A stretch of DNA of 64,000 bases from Emiliania huxleyi CCMP1516. Lineage: Eukaryota; Haptophyta; Isochrysidales; Noelaerhabdaceae. The translations under genes were made by a program, and so were the position numbers. The stretch lies in the NCBI RefSeq assembly GCF_000372725.1, contig NW_005195300.1, positions 285,816-349,815 on the forward strand, read 5' to 3'. Shown piece after piece: positions 8,777 to 19,787 of this stretch (position 1 is the first letter of the stretch; every line of letters starts with the position of its first letter). The notes under the pieces were generated by a model. The model searched no databases. It was not told the DNA's origin and saw only the letters and a program-made list of their open reading frames with translations.

Positions 8777-10371
8777 TGGCGTGGCAGACGGTGAACGAGC
8801 TAGCGTGCGGGACGGCAGCGCGATCCTGTCGGCCGGCCGCGACGGCTCGATCCAGCTGTGGGAGATGCGCGCCAAGCCGTACCAGCCCGTGCAGCTGGCG
8901 ATGCGCGCCACGCCGCGCTCCGAGTACATCGCAGACATCAGCAAGCCGACGTCGGCGGCGCGCGCGGCCCATGCGGCGGGAGAGGACATCTCGAGCCTCA
9001 CCTGGCGGAGGGACGGCGTCACGTTCGCCTCCCGCTCGACGGATGGGTGCCTCAAGCTGTGGGACACGAGGCGGCTCGACGCGCCGCTCGCCGCGTGGGG
9101 CGACTTGCCTGCGCTGCTGCCGATGACGGGGTGCGACTTCTCGCCCGACGGCTCGGTGGAGGTAGTCACGGGCACGTCCGTCAAGCGCGGCTCGGGCGCC
9201 AAGCCGACGCTCGCCTTCTTCTCGACGCACGCTGAGCCGGATCGCGACGCTGGAGGTTGACGGCGCGAGCGTGGTGCCGCTGCTGTGGCACCCGCGGCTC
9301 AACCAGATCGTGATCGGAAACGCCGACGGCAAGGCGTACACGCTGTATGACCCGACCGTCTCCGAGAAGGGCGCCCTCTTCTGCTCCGTCAAGGCGGCGC
9401 CCAAGCGCGGGATGCTCTCCTACTCGGGCGAGGGGTTCTCAAAGGCGATGCAGATCATCACGCCGCACGCGCTGCCAATGTACCGCGAGGAGAACGACGA
9501 CCACCGCAAGAAGCGCCAGAAGGACCGCGCGGACCCGCTCAAGTCGCGGAAGCCGGAGCAGGTGCTGACCGGTCCGGGCCACAACGGCAAGCTCAGCGTC
9601 GGCTACCAGCAGGCGCTGCTCGCGACCATGTCTGGAGGCACGTCCGGCCTCACCGGCACAAAGGACAAGATCGCCGCCTTCCAGAACGAGGACCCGCGCG
9701 AGGAGCTGCTCAAGTGCGCGCGCGAGAGGGGGGGGGGGGGGCTTGCTGCCCGGCCCCGGGGGGGGGGGGAAGGAAACTCCCCCCCGGGGGGGGGGGGGGG
9801 GGGAAATTTCTCCTCCTTTTACTGCCCGCCCGCTTTTTTTAAAAACCAACGGACGGGGGCCCACCGGGGGGGGGGACCCCCCCCCAAGTTCAAAAAAAGG
9901 GGGGGAAAAATGTTCCGCTTTTTTATCCCCCCCCCCTGTGGGGGGGCGGACCCCAAAAATCCCCAGAAGAAGACCCCTTTTTTATTAAACCCCCCTTTTT
10001 TTTTAAAAAAAGTAGAAGGGGGGAACCCAAAGGGGGGGGGGTCCCCCCCAANNNNNNNNNNNNNNNNNNNNNNNNNNNNNNNNNNNNNNNNNNNNNNNNN
10101 NNNNNNNNNNNNNNNNNNNNNNNNNNNNNNNNNNNNNNNNNNNNNNNNNNNGGAAAGAAGGGCAGGAGGGGAGAGGGAGGAGTGCCCGCCTTATTCAAGG
10201 CCAACCACGAATGTGTTGGTCAGGTACGCAAAGATCGCCGAGGAGCAGCCGCTGTACGTCACGCCCGCCTACTCTCACAACCAGCCGACCGGCGCCGACC
10301 CGACGGCGGGCACGTACCCCAAGTTCGCAAAGACGGTGGAGGCGGAGGAGGAGGGCGAGGACGAGGACTGA
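8777..10371 (+). CDS. WDR70: WDR70-like WD40-repeat protein, 5'-truncated and frameshifted
   Basis: WDR70 is a conserved nuclear WD40 protein linked to histone H2B ubiquitination and DNA repair. Readable parts are SAGRDGSIQLW, an insert, then DISSLTWRRDGVTFASRS, TDGCLKLWDTR, LPMTGCDFSPDGS and EVVTGTSV. After a frame change near 9229-9232 it reads VVPLLWHPRLNQIVIGNADG, IITPHALPMYREEN, KDRADPLKSRKPEQVLTGPG and the C-terminal AEEQPLYVTPAYSHNQPTG. This order matches the second half of WDR70; the first half is absent. The exon end at 9713 (GT donor) joins in phase to the last exon, 10224-10371, across low-quality sequence and a gap. The one-base frame change is probably a sequencing error. Upstream lie a 16-C run at about 8701-8716 and the RlmN stop at 8459. 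The missing 5' half therefore points to a bad join or a truncated copy. Confidence 0.82.
9722..10051. other. Low-quality homopolymer-rich sequence before a gap
   Basis: Long G, C, A and T runs alternate in a way that resembles the unreadable tail of a poor sequencing trace rather than genomic DNA. It lies in the last WDR70 intron and runs into the N gap. The ORFs crossing it have no meaning. Confidence 0.85.
10052..10151. other. Assembly gap of 100 N
   Basis: Exactly 100 N, the same length as the gaps at 22448 and 42026, so it is a placeholder of unknown true size. Confidence 0.99.
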
Positions 10372-11332
10372 GAGCCCGCCCGCCCTGTCTGACCTCCCGC
10401 CGCGCGGTCCGCGGTGTGCCCTGTCCTGCCCTGCCCAATGCGCGAGGTGGCTTCACGACGGCGCCTTTTCAGTCAGAGATAGTACGGTGTACGCACTGTG
10501 GGACAAAACTGGTGTCGGTGACTTTTTCACATCTGTTGCCATGAGAGGAATCAAATTAAGGAAACGGCTCTCCGCGCGCACTCCGCCTCCTCAGGGAGCG
10601 CGCTTCGAGAGAGCGAGAGCGCCGGTATCGCCGCCGCGTGCAAGGCTGTGCAAGGTGCAACGCCTCAGAACCCTAGGCGTCCTCTGAGTTGGTGGCTTGC
10701 TGCGAAGGCTGACTTTGCGGCACCATCATCGGACGATGTCGACGAGTTGCAGTTGGGTCGCTCTCGCGGTAGTGACCTCTCATGGTATACTAGGATCATC
10801 GGCCACATGGCCGCAGGGAGCGCGGGGGAGGGCGCTGGGAGCAACACGCTACACGGAGCTCCGTTGGACGTTGGTTCAAGATTAACGTGTCAGAGTGTAT
10901 TGGAACTAGCCAAATGATGTCGCAACTATGGCGAAGAGGGCAGTCCAGAGACGTAGGCTGACAGCGCTGCGGGCCCCGTGCCGGAATAGAGCCGGCCACA
11001 GGCCGTGGCTCAGAGCGCTAACCTACGCTCCGAGCCACCGCTGCACGCACGCTAGACCAGACTGCCACAATCAGACACGGCTCACTCATTCCAAATACCG
11101 ACCCCCCCCTCACGCACAGTCAGTGTTCAGCGCTTCTCAAGGATTGGCCCAATGCCGTTCAGCGGCACCGGACCAAGGCCCGCGCATGCAGGGGTGGTCG
11201 GATGATCGATCTGCAAATTACATGCGCGCCTTGCTTGGTCGTGCTCGCGTTGCACTAGCATCCTTCGTACGTTCACTCCTGTCCATTTTTCGCCTGATGA
11301 CCCTGAGTGGTTAGGATCATTGGCCCTGCCGG
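10372..11332. other. Intergenic DNA between convergent genes
   Basis: It lies between the WDR70 stop and the stop of the leftward S33 hydrolase. No supported gene is seen. It contains a dispersed repeat copy at about 10700-10915 (inverted copy at 61671-61861) and otherwise unremarkable, somewhat less GC-rich sequence. Confidence 0.45.
10700..10915 (-). repeat. Dispersed 200-bp repeat, copy 1
   Basis: Read in reverse complement, this segment matches 61671-61861 over nearly its whole length, with small indels. Shared stretches include gacgatgtcgacgagttg, gggtcgctctcgcggtag and cacggagctccgttggacgt. No ORF or terminal repeat is obvious. It is probably a non-autonomous interspersed element. Confidence 0.8.
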
Positions 11333-13326
11333 TTAAGGCGATGAGGGGGGAGGCGATGAGGGGGGGGACCTGCACGTGGGCACCTGCTTTGCAACCTTCA
11401 GGCTGAGAGAGCCTGCGGCTGGGCCATTGATCGGGCACGTGTAGCCGTTCGGTGGGAGCTTGCCATCCTCGAGGTAGCTCAACATCCGGTCGTAGCAATC
11501 CTTCGCGCCGTAACCCTCGTTCTGGAACGTGTTGGAGGTGTAGTCGGACAAGCCAAAGTTGTCATCCAGAAAGAGGCCGTGGTGGTAGCCCTGCCAGCTC
11601 ATCAGCGCGCCATTGGGAAACTTGTCTCGCATGTCCTGCGAAGCCGTGTACGTCGTAGCGGGGTCGTGAAAGTCGCCGATGATGAGAGGCTGCAGCTTGT
11701 CCAGCCCCGATCCGTAAGAAGGCACCGGGCGTGGCAGGTTGGGCGCCGAGACGATGCTGACGATATTGCCTGCGCGAAGGAAGCCGATCGGGTGTTTGTC
11801 CTTGAGGTCGGCCCAGAGGCGTTCAGTGTCCGCGGTGCTGAGTCGTCCTGCCATGTCGACGGAGCGAACCAGCGTGATAGTGGGATTTTCGTCATCCTCT
11901 TTTTTAAAAGTGTTGTTGTTGGCTGGAATTTGAATCTTACCCTTGCAACATTGGGATTTGGGCTGGTAGTCGCAACAACCCTCCCCATCGAAGTTCCCGT
12001 ACTTGTGGAGGGACTCGACGCAAGCCATCATGATCGCGCCGCCGGGAGAGACGCCGCTATGCATAATTCCGCCGCCCTCGAAGAATTTTGAGAGGAGAGT
12101 AAAAGCCATCAACAAAAGCGTTTCGTCTGTCTGGGCGCCCAAGAGCTTGTACATTTTGTCCGTTGGATATGGCGTCGCCGCGCAAAAGTCATCGGCGGGG
12201 AGGGTAGGGGCGTCGATGCCGCCGGCCACAAAGAAATCGTTGTTGCAAGCTGCAGCGAGTCCGTTCCAAACCTGTTCGTAGCTGAGAGCCCAGAGATGCG
12301 CGGCCTCGTAGATCTCATTCGATATCGCGACATTTCCATCCAGGATCATCTTGTCGACCCGCTCCGGGTACACCGTCGCGTAGGTTGCGCCCACTTCTGT
12401 GCCGTAAGAGATACCCCAGACGGACAGCTTATCCGCGCCGATGGCCGTGCGAAGGGTGTCGAGATCGTGGGCCAAATCCTGCGTGCCCATAAAGTCCTGG
12501 TAGACCATGGTGCCGCGAGCGAGGTTGGTCCCAAGGTGATACTCAGGCCGCCTGCGGCACTCGGACTGCGCCGCGTTCTCGAGCTCGGCGTACACCTGCG
12601 TGGAGGGGAATAAAGGCAGATTGTGTGGCGCTGCCAGCGTGACTATCTCAGCGCTTCTAGCATGACGACACCTTGGTAACTCCGGGGTCGGCAAAAACCC
12701 CAACAAAGGACGGCACGGATTGAAGTTTTTCCCAGGCAGACTCCCACTGGGAGTTCAATCCTGCCGCCAGATACGCCGCCTTCACCTCATTGATCACGCG
12801 GATATCAAATGCCCGATAGCAGTAGATGTATGGGAAGGGCTTCACCCCCTCCTGGACCCATTTGTCGGGAAGGGGACCGAATTTGAAACCGGGAGGATTG
12901 TTCTCCTGAACGCCAGGACTGCGAGGTTGGATCCCGCGCTGAGCGATCGCGAGGTGGTGGTACTGGCCGCTATTGAGCAGTTTGAGCACAGGCGGAGCTT
13001 GGACCAAGCATTCGTTCGTGGAGGAAGGTCCGCCGCAGTGCGTGAAAAGTGGCTTCGCGTCGTGTGAGCAAATTTCCTCGTTTGTGACCGGGTCGGTGGC
13101 CTTTTCCAAAGTCACGCGAAGTGCGGTGTAGCCGAGAGGAATTCCGAGCTGTTCAAGGCTCGGCTGTTGGTGCAGAATCGGCACCTTGAGCCAGCCCACA
13201 TAAACATTTCGGGTCACACCCAAGATTTTATCGTCCCATACGAGCAGCTCCGGGTCGGGCGAGCAGACGTTGTACTCGGGCGGAGGAGGCGCCGCCGGCG
13301 GTTGCGGCGGCGGCGGCAGAAACGGA

Positions 13327-13358
<32 letters not shown>

Positions 13359-13922
13359 AGGCGGACGAGGCGAAAGAAACGGAGGTAGCGGCGGCGGGGG
13401 AGGAGTCGGCGAACGGGCGATGGCCACGATCGAAAGCACGAGGGCCACGATCGACAGCACGGAGGAGGCGGTAATTGCGTTGCAGATTACCGCCATCATC
13501 GCCGGACGCGGCCCCGGGCCGGGAGGCCCCGGTGGGCCGTCGTGGCCGTCGTGGCCGTCGTGGCCATCTTGGCCGGGAGAACCCTGGTCTCCTTTCGGAC
13601 CGCGCGGGCCGGGCTTCCCGGGCCCAGCGCAGCTCAGAACGTTCAGATCCAGGAAAGAGCCACCGCGCCGCACCGGCGCTTCGGGTTCGGGCACGACGGT
13701 TGGTTCGGGCGGCGACGGCGGCGGCGAGGGTGCGTCCGCGTGAGTAGACTTTGACTCGCGGCGCAGCAGCGCCGCGACGGCGGCAGCGACGACGGCGACG
13801 GCGAAGGCGACGAGCGGCAGCCCGTTCATCGCGAGGGGCGCCGAAACGCTCGAAAGGATGTCCGCCGGCAGCGCGGCCACCCCGTGGAGGCAGAGCAGCG
13901 CCAGATGGTGTAACGCGGCCAT
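11333..13922 (-). CDS. Membrane-anchored collagen-like S33-type serine hydrolase
   Basis: Two exons, 12672-13922 and 11333-12595, join in phase across a 76-nt GT-AG intron to give 837 residues. N-terminal hydrophobic segments (about residues 25-55 and 150-170, the latter VLSIVALVLSIVAIA) flank a short collagen-like Gly-X-Y stretch (GKPGPRGPKGDQGSPGQ with HDG repeats). A polyproline tract follows. The rest is an alpha/beta-hydrolase of the tripeptidyl-aminopeptidase (S33/TAP) type, with AIAQRGIQP, the nucleophile elbow GISYGT (Ser), the later Asp in GDFHDPATTY and the His in GYHHGLFLDD. It probably cleaves peptides N-terminally outside the cell or in a vesicle, held at the membrane by its N-terminus. 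The collagen-like spacer on a peptidase is unusual. The intron and the following exon both start GTGT. Confidence 0.85.
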
Positions 13923-13998
13923 TTGTTACCTAACAATCAAGGTGAAACACAATCAACTCCCCCCTGCTCAACTAACAACCCCCCCAGCACCCCTCCCG

Positions 13999-14238
<240 letters not shown>

Positions 14239-14250
14239 TAGACACGCGCA

Positions 14251-14401
14251 CACTATCAAACTATTAGCCTAATAACGTACCTAATTATTAGCACATACCT
14301 AATAATTAGCATTTTTTCACCTATTAGCTTAATAATTAGCTTAATAGCAGCGTTATTAGGTATGTGCTAATAATTAGGTAAAGGATAATAGTTTGATAGT
14401 G
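14251..14401. mobile_element. AT-rich foldback element (MITE-like)
   Basis: A 151-bp AT-rich island in GC-rich DNA. Its ends are inverted copies (cactatcaaac at the left, gtttgatagtg at the right). Inner segments such as taattattagcacatacct also recur inverted, so the whole element can fold into a long hairpin. There is no coding capacity. A miniature inverted-repeat element is the simplest reading. Confidence 0.65.
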
Positions 14402-16027
14402 CATTATTGATTACTGGGGGCTGCGGACTATACTGCAGAGTACTACGGCGCATCATATCTCTCACATCTCAGACCCCACCCCACCCGCTGCTGCGGACTA
14501 CTGCGCGCATCACTATGGAATACTAGTCCAGCCCCCTACCGCCTCCACCCGCCCATCCCACCGCCCAACCCCACCCCACTCCCACGGTCACCCCCCACCC
14601 CTCCACCTTCAGCCCCTACACTCACCCCTATCCCCTACCCTCTACCCCCTGTACAACACTATCCCCGCCCAAATTCACAGCACCAGCATCAAATTGCATC
14701 TCTCCATTCAGGCTGATTGTGGCGCGCACCTACGGGCAGCAAACCGCGGCGTGAGCTTGCGTCACGACGAGCAATTGGCACGCTCCTTCACTGCCACGAC
14801 ACTCGGACTGTAGCCGCGGGCGAAAAGGCTCGCGAGCGGGACGGGTTTGCTCTCATGCTGGGAGAGAGGGCAGAGCGTCGGAAGCGGGCTGGCGCGCGGC
14901 AAGGCTGGTGAGTGGGCGGCATCGCATGCGTCTCGATGGTAGTGGCCGCACCTGCGAGCGGGAGCGCAAAGGGGGGCGCTCAGCTGACAAGCGAGGCGAC
15001 AGAGGGCGCACCGCATGACGGGCGTGGTGCGGGCGCGGCGGGCTGCGCGAGCCGCAGGCGTCGCGGGGCCCACGGCGTGCGGCTCGCGGCCGGCAGAGGC
15101 GGCGCATTGCGGCGGGGGTAGCGCGCGAGAGATTGGGCCTTGAAAGCAAATGGAGGCTGTCTTGCGATTGAGGGGAACAGCGACCCGTTAGCGCGCGGTT
15201 TCTTTTAGCGTGAGCCGGTGTGTGTGCCAGTCCGCGCCAGTCCGCGCCCTTGTCGTGCCAGTGTGCTGTGAGAGAGGCTTGTATTTTAAGAATTCTTTTA
15301 GCTATCGTGTTCTCGAGGTTCGGGAGCTTCGCTGGAGCCGAGTAGGAGGGCTACCTACAACTCAGGTTGTACATTTCTCCACACCTCCGGACGTCGACAG
15401 TTGCCATGCCGCGCTCAGCGGCACCCCGATAGGTAAGGTAAGGAAGCTTAGTAAGGTAAGGTAAGCGAAACTTCTCCAGACAGCTCAGTAGCCAGTGTTT
15501 ACCTTACCTTACCGCTTACCCCACACACACTCCGGACCGGACCGACTCCCGCCTCTCCAGCCTCCACCCCGTCTCCCCCCCCCCCCGCCGCCCCCCGCTG
15601 CCGCTCGCGCCTCGGTGCGCCCTCGGAGCGCCCCCTGGGCCACCTGCCCCTGCGCCCTGGCGCCTGGGACCGCATCGCGTTTCTGCGCGGAAGCCGGAAG
15701 GGGAAGCGCCGGAAGTGCAAAACAAGAAACTCAAAAGTCAAATCCCCTCGACCGCCCACCTCGTGCGGCGTCGGCCGGCGCGCCGGCGCCCATAGCCAAA
15801 TTACCCACACCCCGGCATGTCGCAGTCACAAGAGATGGTCTTCCTCGCACACATCGGACCGCGGGCGCAAGGGCTGAGCCACGTAGGGGGTCGAGGACGT
15901 CGCTTGGAGCGGCCCGGGTACGGCACCGGGGCATGACGGGTGGAGAGGGGATCGGGGGAGGGGCATGCGCAGAAACCAGAGAGGCACACCATGCGGCACA
16001 CGGGAGAACAACGGCGGCGGCTCATCC
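14402..16027. other. Non-coding region with GGTAA inverted repeats
   Basis: No convincing gene. At about 15429-15463 several ggtaa-type pentamers form a direct array, and their inverse (accttacctta) follows at 15498-15520, giving a potential stem. A related aggtaaacttctccac phrase occurs at 33167. C-rich stretches fill 14530-14660 and 15540-15660. Confidence 0.4.
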
Positions 16028-16606
16028 TCAGTCCGCGCCGCGGGCGCGCCACCCCCCGCCTCCTCCACCACCGCCCCCGCCGCGGTAGCCGCCGCCCCCG
16101 CCGCCGCGGTACCCGCCTGTGCGCGACGGCAGCAGGCCGTCAGGGAGGGGGCGAGAGCCGCGGGAGGGGGAAGGGGGGCGAGGGCCGAGAGAGCGGAGGA
16201 GCGCACCGCCGCCACGGTAGCCGCCGCCGCCGCCGCCGCCGCCGCCTCCGCGGTACCCTCCTCCTCCTCCGACGCCGCGGTATCCGCCGCGGTCGTCATA
16301 CGAGCGGCCTCCGCCGCCGCGGTACCCCGAGCGGCTGCTGCCTCCTGGGTACCCACCACCGCGGCCGCGCCCTCCGAATCGGCCGCCGCGGCCGCCGCCG
16401 CGGCCGCCGCCGCCGCGGCCGCCAAGCGGGCGCAGCTCGGGGAGCTCTGCGCACGCGGAGATGGAGAGGACGCCCGAGTCGAGGAGGGTGGGGCGGCGGC
16501 CGGAAGGGCGCGCCGCCGCCCCGTCCTCGCCGCCGTCTGTGGCGGCGAGGGCGTCGAAGGCGGCGACGACGGCGTCCGCCATCTCGTCGGGCAGGTCAAA
16601 CACCAG
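16028..16606 (-). CDS. GUCT-type RNA helicase, RGG-rich C-terminal exon
   Basis: After an acceptor (cccgcag just right of 16606) the exon opens LVFDLPDEMADAVVAAF and, after an insert, VLSISACAELPEL. Together these resemble the GUCT domain that follows the helicase core in DDX21 and plant organellar RH3/RH7-type DEAD-box helicases. The remaining 130 residues are glycine/arginine repeats (GGRGGGRGGRFGG, GYRGGGG) ending WRARGAD and stop, a typical RNA-binding RGG tail. Such proteins unwind structured RNA in nucleolus, plastid or mitochondrion. No helicase motifs (DEAD, SAT) are found upstream in 16607-17700, so only this exon is present, or the join to the right is wrong. The GGC/GGA repeats make assembly collapse possible. 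Confidence 0.6.
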   Translation of the reverse strand: MVFDLPDEMADAVVAAFDALAATDGGEDGAAARPSGRRPTLLDSGVLSISACAELPELRPLGGRGGGGRGGGRGGRFGGRGRGGGYPGGSSRSGYRGGGGRSYDDRGGYRGVGGGGGYRGGGGGGGGGGYRGGGALLRSLGPRPPSPSRGSRPLPDGLLPSRTGGYRGGGGGGYRGGGGGGGGGGWRARGAD

Positions 16607-16645
16607 CTGCGGGAGGGGGGAGGGGGAAAGCGGCATTGTGCACGG

Positions 16646-16706
16646 AGCTAAGTGCATTGCCGTTCTTAACGGAGTCGCTTAGGCGGCTCCGGTGGTGTGC
16701 CTGTGA
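16646..16706 (+). repeat. Copy 2 of the conserved 60-bp hairpin motif
   Basis: Plus-strand counterpart of 5304-5366. Both copies keep the palindrome core and differ mainly in the bases just before it. It lies between the GUCT exon and unannotated DNA. Confidence 0.5.
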
Positions 16707-17358
16707 TAGTGTAAGCACGCGCCCCAGTTCGCACCTGTGTCGAGTCAGTCTGCTGACCGTTGAGTTTGTTTTACAACTTCCTGCAGCTGCTCCGCTGCTG
16801 CGGATTGTGGATACGACTTCTACGATCACCCCGCCCGTCCGCCCCGCCCCGCCCGCCCGCCTCTCCCCGCTTGCCCGCCCGCCCCCGCCCGCCCGCCCGC
16901 CCGACCACCCATTCCCATCACCATCTCACATACCTTCAATAGGCGCTCGAGTGCTCCTCTCGCGGCCTACTCGCTGCCTCGAGAGAGGAGGGGAAGACGT
17001 AGGGTTGAGCTGGACTCGCCTTTCCTGAGGCCCCTCCCCGAAAGGCAAGTATTAGACCCATGAAACCGAGACCTCCCTCCCCACCGCCCCGACCCCCCCA
17101 CCCCCTTGCTCCCCTCCCCCCCTCGGGAGGGCCGAAGAGAGGCGCCCGTGGGGACCCCGCAATTCCCTTCCCCCCTCGGAGGGGGCCGGACGAGGCGTAC
17201 CCCGAGGGCCCCACTCTTTCCTTCGCATAGCGGCCACTCTTCGGATCGCTGGTCGAGCGACCCGGGGGATGCCCCGCGCGCCTGACCCAGGCGCGAAAAC
17301 GAATCTGCGAGGCGTGGCCGCTCATGCGGCCCGATGGGGAGGAGCGAGGCAGACTACG

Positions 17359-17697
17359 GGGATCGGCTTCTTACACAGCCCTTCTTCCTTGCAGCGAGCC
17401 CCCCTCCAACCCACCCGCGCTAGGTCCTAGGTGACGTAGGGGAAACCCGGCGAGCCTGGGGAACTAGCCGGGGCAGTCGGAGAAGGGGCAACTCCGTGCA
17501 CTGACGGTCGGCCGTCAGAAAACACGCCTCCGTGGCTCGGGTTACACCAATCCTCGCTACCCAACGGGATCGGCTTCTTACACAGCCCTTCCCTGCAGCG
17601 AGCCCCCCTCCAACCCACCCGCGCTAGGTCTCGGGGGACGCAGGGGTCACACCCGACGACCTCGGGAACTAGCCGGGGCAGTCGGAGAAGGGGCAAC
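17359..17697. repeat. Direct duplication of about 130 bp
   Basis: 17359-17491 and 17566-17697 share long identical stretches (ggcttcttacacagccctt, gcagcgagcccccctcca, aactagccggggcagtcgga). The copies are about 207 bp apart and differ in the middle. No coding function is evident. Confidence 0.75.
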
Positions 17698-17728
17698 CGG
17701 CGGTTATGTCGAGGAAGCGGCTGAGAGG

Positions 17729-18340
17729 GTGTGCCTGCTTGCGCGCCTTCCCTGGGAGCTGCTGCTGGAGGTTGTCATGGCCACTGCGAGCATGTCCGCT
17801 GCGGTGCACCTCGCAATCGCATACCGACCGCTCTTTGAGAGCGATGACGTGTTCAAGCGCCTCTACGATCGGCGCTGGGAGCCAAGGGGGCTGCTTGAGC
17901 CGCTGGGGGCTCGTGACCTGTCCTACCGCAAGCTATGCGCCACCCGGCATGCCTTCGAAAGAGCCTGCATGCAGACCCTTCAGCGCCAAAGCTCTATGTC
18001 GCCAGAACAAATGCAGCATTTCCTCCTCCGTATTCCCAACGAGGGCATAGGAACGCCGCAGCGGCCGGAGACGGCGGCTGCGTGCATCCGGAATATGCTG
18101 CCAGCGCAACATTGGAAGTCGCCAGGCGTCGCCTCAGCTGACTATCGACCCTACAGGGCTCCGTACACGGCCGTACGGTCTGCGCTTCCGCGACGAGTAT
18201 CGAGTTCGCCCGGGCCTTCATGTGCTCGAGGGCGACTTCCATCCTTCCGGCGGCGGCGGCCCGTCCGATATACGACAAAAACTGCTCCTCCTCCCTTCTT
18301 TGTTTTACACTTTCGCCACGCTCCTTCAAATTCCGTGTAA
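17729..18340 (+). CDS. F-box-like protein, start and end uncertain
   Basis: The first 85 residues (RLPWELLLEVVMATASM, then LAIAYRPLFESDDVFKRLYD and a following RRW) look like an F-box: LPxELLxxV at the start, a hydrophobic helix, then the WKxLYxxRW-like end common in algal F-box proteins. F-boxes bind Skp1 and carry substrates to SCF ubiquitin ligases. There is no ATG ahead of the motif in frame. The frame is open leftward into the duplicated repeat, so an upstream exon is likely. Beyond about 18160 the frame overlaps the tail of the opposite-strand gene and loses protein character, so the real 3' end is probably earlier. Confidence 0.4.
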   Translation: MCLLARLPWELLLEVVMATASMSAAVHLAIAYRPLFESDDVFKRLYDRRWEPRGLLEPLGARDLSYRKLCATRHAFERACMQTLQRQSSMSPEQMQHFLLRIPNEGIGTPQRPETAAACIRNMLPAQHWKSPGVASADYRPYRAPYTAVRSALPRRVSSSPGPSCARGRLPSFRRRRPVRYTTKTAPPPFFVLHFRHAPSNSV

Positions 18341-19648
18341 ACGAAACCCGGGACGCAGAAGGTTTGCGTTTGAACGATGTGCTCGTGGCGTGAGGCACGT
18401 ACTGTCATAGCTGCTGCTGCTAAAGTTGGCAAAGGGCACCTCAGTGCACGCGCAGAAGGGGACGCACCACTTCTTCGTAGTGCCGGCGCCGCACCATATC
18501 GGTTGCCACAAGGCCGACAGACCTTCGCGCTTGCGGCGGCGCGGCGCTTCGCATGCCGCGGCGGTGTGGTTCTCGCCCAGCACGCGCCGCAAGTCGCCAG
18601 CGGCAGCGCCAGGGAGCACCGGCAGCCTGTTGCAGTCAATGATGGAGAAGGCGCGCGTCCCCGGCAGCTCAGCGCGCTGCAACGGCGGCCCGCTCGCGCG
18701 CGCGAGCGCCTGCACGATGCGGCATTCAGGCCAGCCCCAGCGGTTGCCACACAGCCCATTGGCAGGCGTCAGAGGGATGCAGCGTTCGTATTCATCCGCC
18801 ACGGCGAAGTAGGCCTCGGCGGCGCGGCGGGGCATCAGCGCCAAGCTATCGTCCAGGTGCGTGTTGTCCCGCGCCAGCGGTCGCGACGCGCCCTCTAAGA
18901 ACCGGCTCTTGTCCGTCGGGTCGCGCAGCCGGCTTATCCGCTTGTGCTTCTCGGGCCGGCACCACGTGCTATGACGCTCAGCAATCATGGAGATCATCGA
19001 CCACACCATGTCAGTGCGCAAGCAGCGCCACTCCTCCAGCGGCGGGAACGCGCCGCTGAATTCGAGGTCGGGCCGCACACGCAGCACGAACTCGTACCTG
19101 ATGCGGCGATCGCGTTCCTCTGCGAGCAGATCCCTCCAGCAGCCGCGCCACTTGACGCTTTGCTCGTACCCGGCCGAGAGGCACTCGCCCCAGTCCGCGC
19201 GCCGTGCGGGCTGCTCGCACGTCCCCACTTTCCAGGCGACGAGCGACTGCGCAGCAGCCTCCGCTGCGCCAGTGCGAACGCGGTCACGCTGCTCTCTCTG
19301 AGCGGTGTCTGTCGTGTTGCGGTAGATGACAACCCGACGAGCGCCCAGCGCCTCCGCGGCACTGTGCAGCTGCGCATCCGAGTGGTAAGTGCCGTCCAGG
19401 TGCGCGAATAGGTCGGCGCGTGGGTGGTCGATGAGCCCACGCATCACTGCCTTCCAGTGGCTGCGATAACGCGAGCTCTCGCTCGCCATCGGCTTTGGCC
19501 TGCCAGAGAGGCAGATGAAGAGACGTGGCGTGGCGGCCACACGCCGATGGATGCGCACAAGGCTACCGTCCGATGGCTGCATACGTTCCAGATTCTTCGC
19601 ATCAGACGTCTGACGCCACGACCCACGACCCACACGACCCGACGCCAT
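18326..19648 (-). CDS. Glycosyltransferase-like protein of unknown specificity
   Basis: 440 residues in one frame. Recognisable features are an early strand-rich RLFICLSGRPKP, SHWKAVMRGLIDHP, a DLFAHLDGTY motif, YEFVLRVRPDLEFSGAF (a DxE-like acidic motif after RVRPD) and a later FSIIDCNRLP. This order resembles uncharacterised plant and algal nucleotide-sugar-transferase-like proteins (DUF7796 type), in which the RPDL segment is typical. There is no strong signal peptide, and the start could also be the internal Met of MASESSRYRSHW. The Cys-rich C-terminus (CGAGTTKKWCVPFCACTE) is unusual. The donor sugar and the acceptor cannot be told. Confidence 0.6.
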   Translation of the reverse strand: MASGRVGRGSWRQTSDAKNLERMQPSDGSLVRIHRRVAATPRLFICLSGRPKPMASESSRYRSHWKAVMRGLIDHPRADLFAHLDGTYHSDAQLHSAAEALGARRVVIYRNTTDTAQREQRDRVRTGAAEAAAQSLVAWKVGTCEQPARRADWGECLSAGYEQSVKWRGCWRDLLAEERDRRIRYEFVLRVRPDLEFSGAFPPLEEWRCLRTDMVWSMISMIAERHSTWCRPEKHKRISRLRDPTDKSRFLEGASRPLARDNTHLDDSLALMPRRAAEAYFAVADEYERCIPLTPANGLCGNRWGWPECRIVQALARASGPPLQRAELPGTRAFSIIDCNRLPVLPGAAAGDLRRVLGENHTAAACEAPRRRKREGLSALWQPIWCGAGTTKKWCVPFCACTEVPFANFSSSSYDSTCLTPRAHRSNANLLRPGFRLHGI

Positions 19649-19787
19649 GGATGGGACCTCAGGCGGGAGCCCCCGCCCACACGTGCGCCGCTGCTGCGTT
19701 TTTGCAAGTATCTAGAACTAGATACTACTTGCGAAAGTGCCCCTATGGCGGCGGCCCGTCGCACTGGTAACCATACTCTGGCTGCAC

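Larger units (their letters stand above)
16607..17728. other. Repeat-bearing region right of the helicase exon
   Basis: It holds the second copy of the hairpin motif (16646-16706), a pyrimidine-rich CCCGCC tract (16835-16905), and a 130-bp direct duplication (17359-17491 and 17566-17697). A (cc)gccc-rich direct repeat occurs near 17090-17190. No ORF here has a recognisable family. Confidence 0.45.

Noticed and set aside
9222-9236. A 10-nt GC-AG intron explaining the WDR70 frame change
   Set aside because: Too short to splice; a one-base sequencing error is simpler.
9271-10371. Single 366-residue protein across the gap
   Set aside because: The middle is unreadable homopolymer DNA plus N; only the two ends are WDR70 exons.
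10980-11060. tRNA gene near aggccgtggctcagagcgct
   Set aside because: No T-arm or matching acceptor stem could be drawn.
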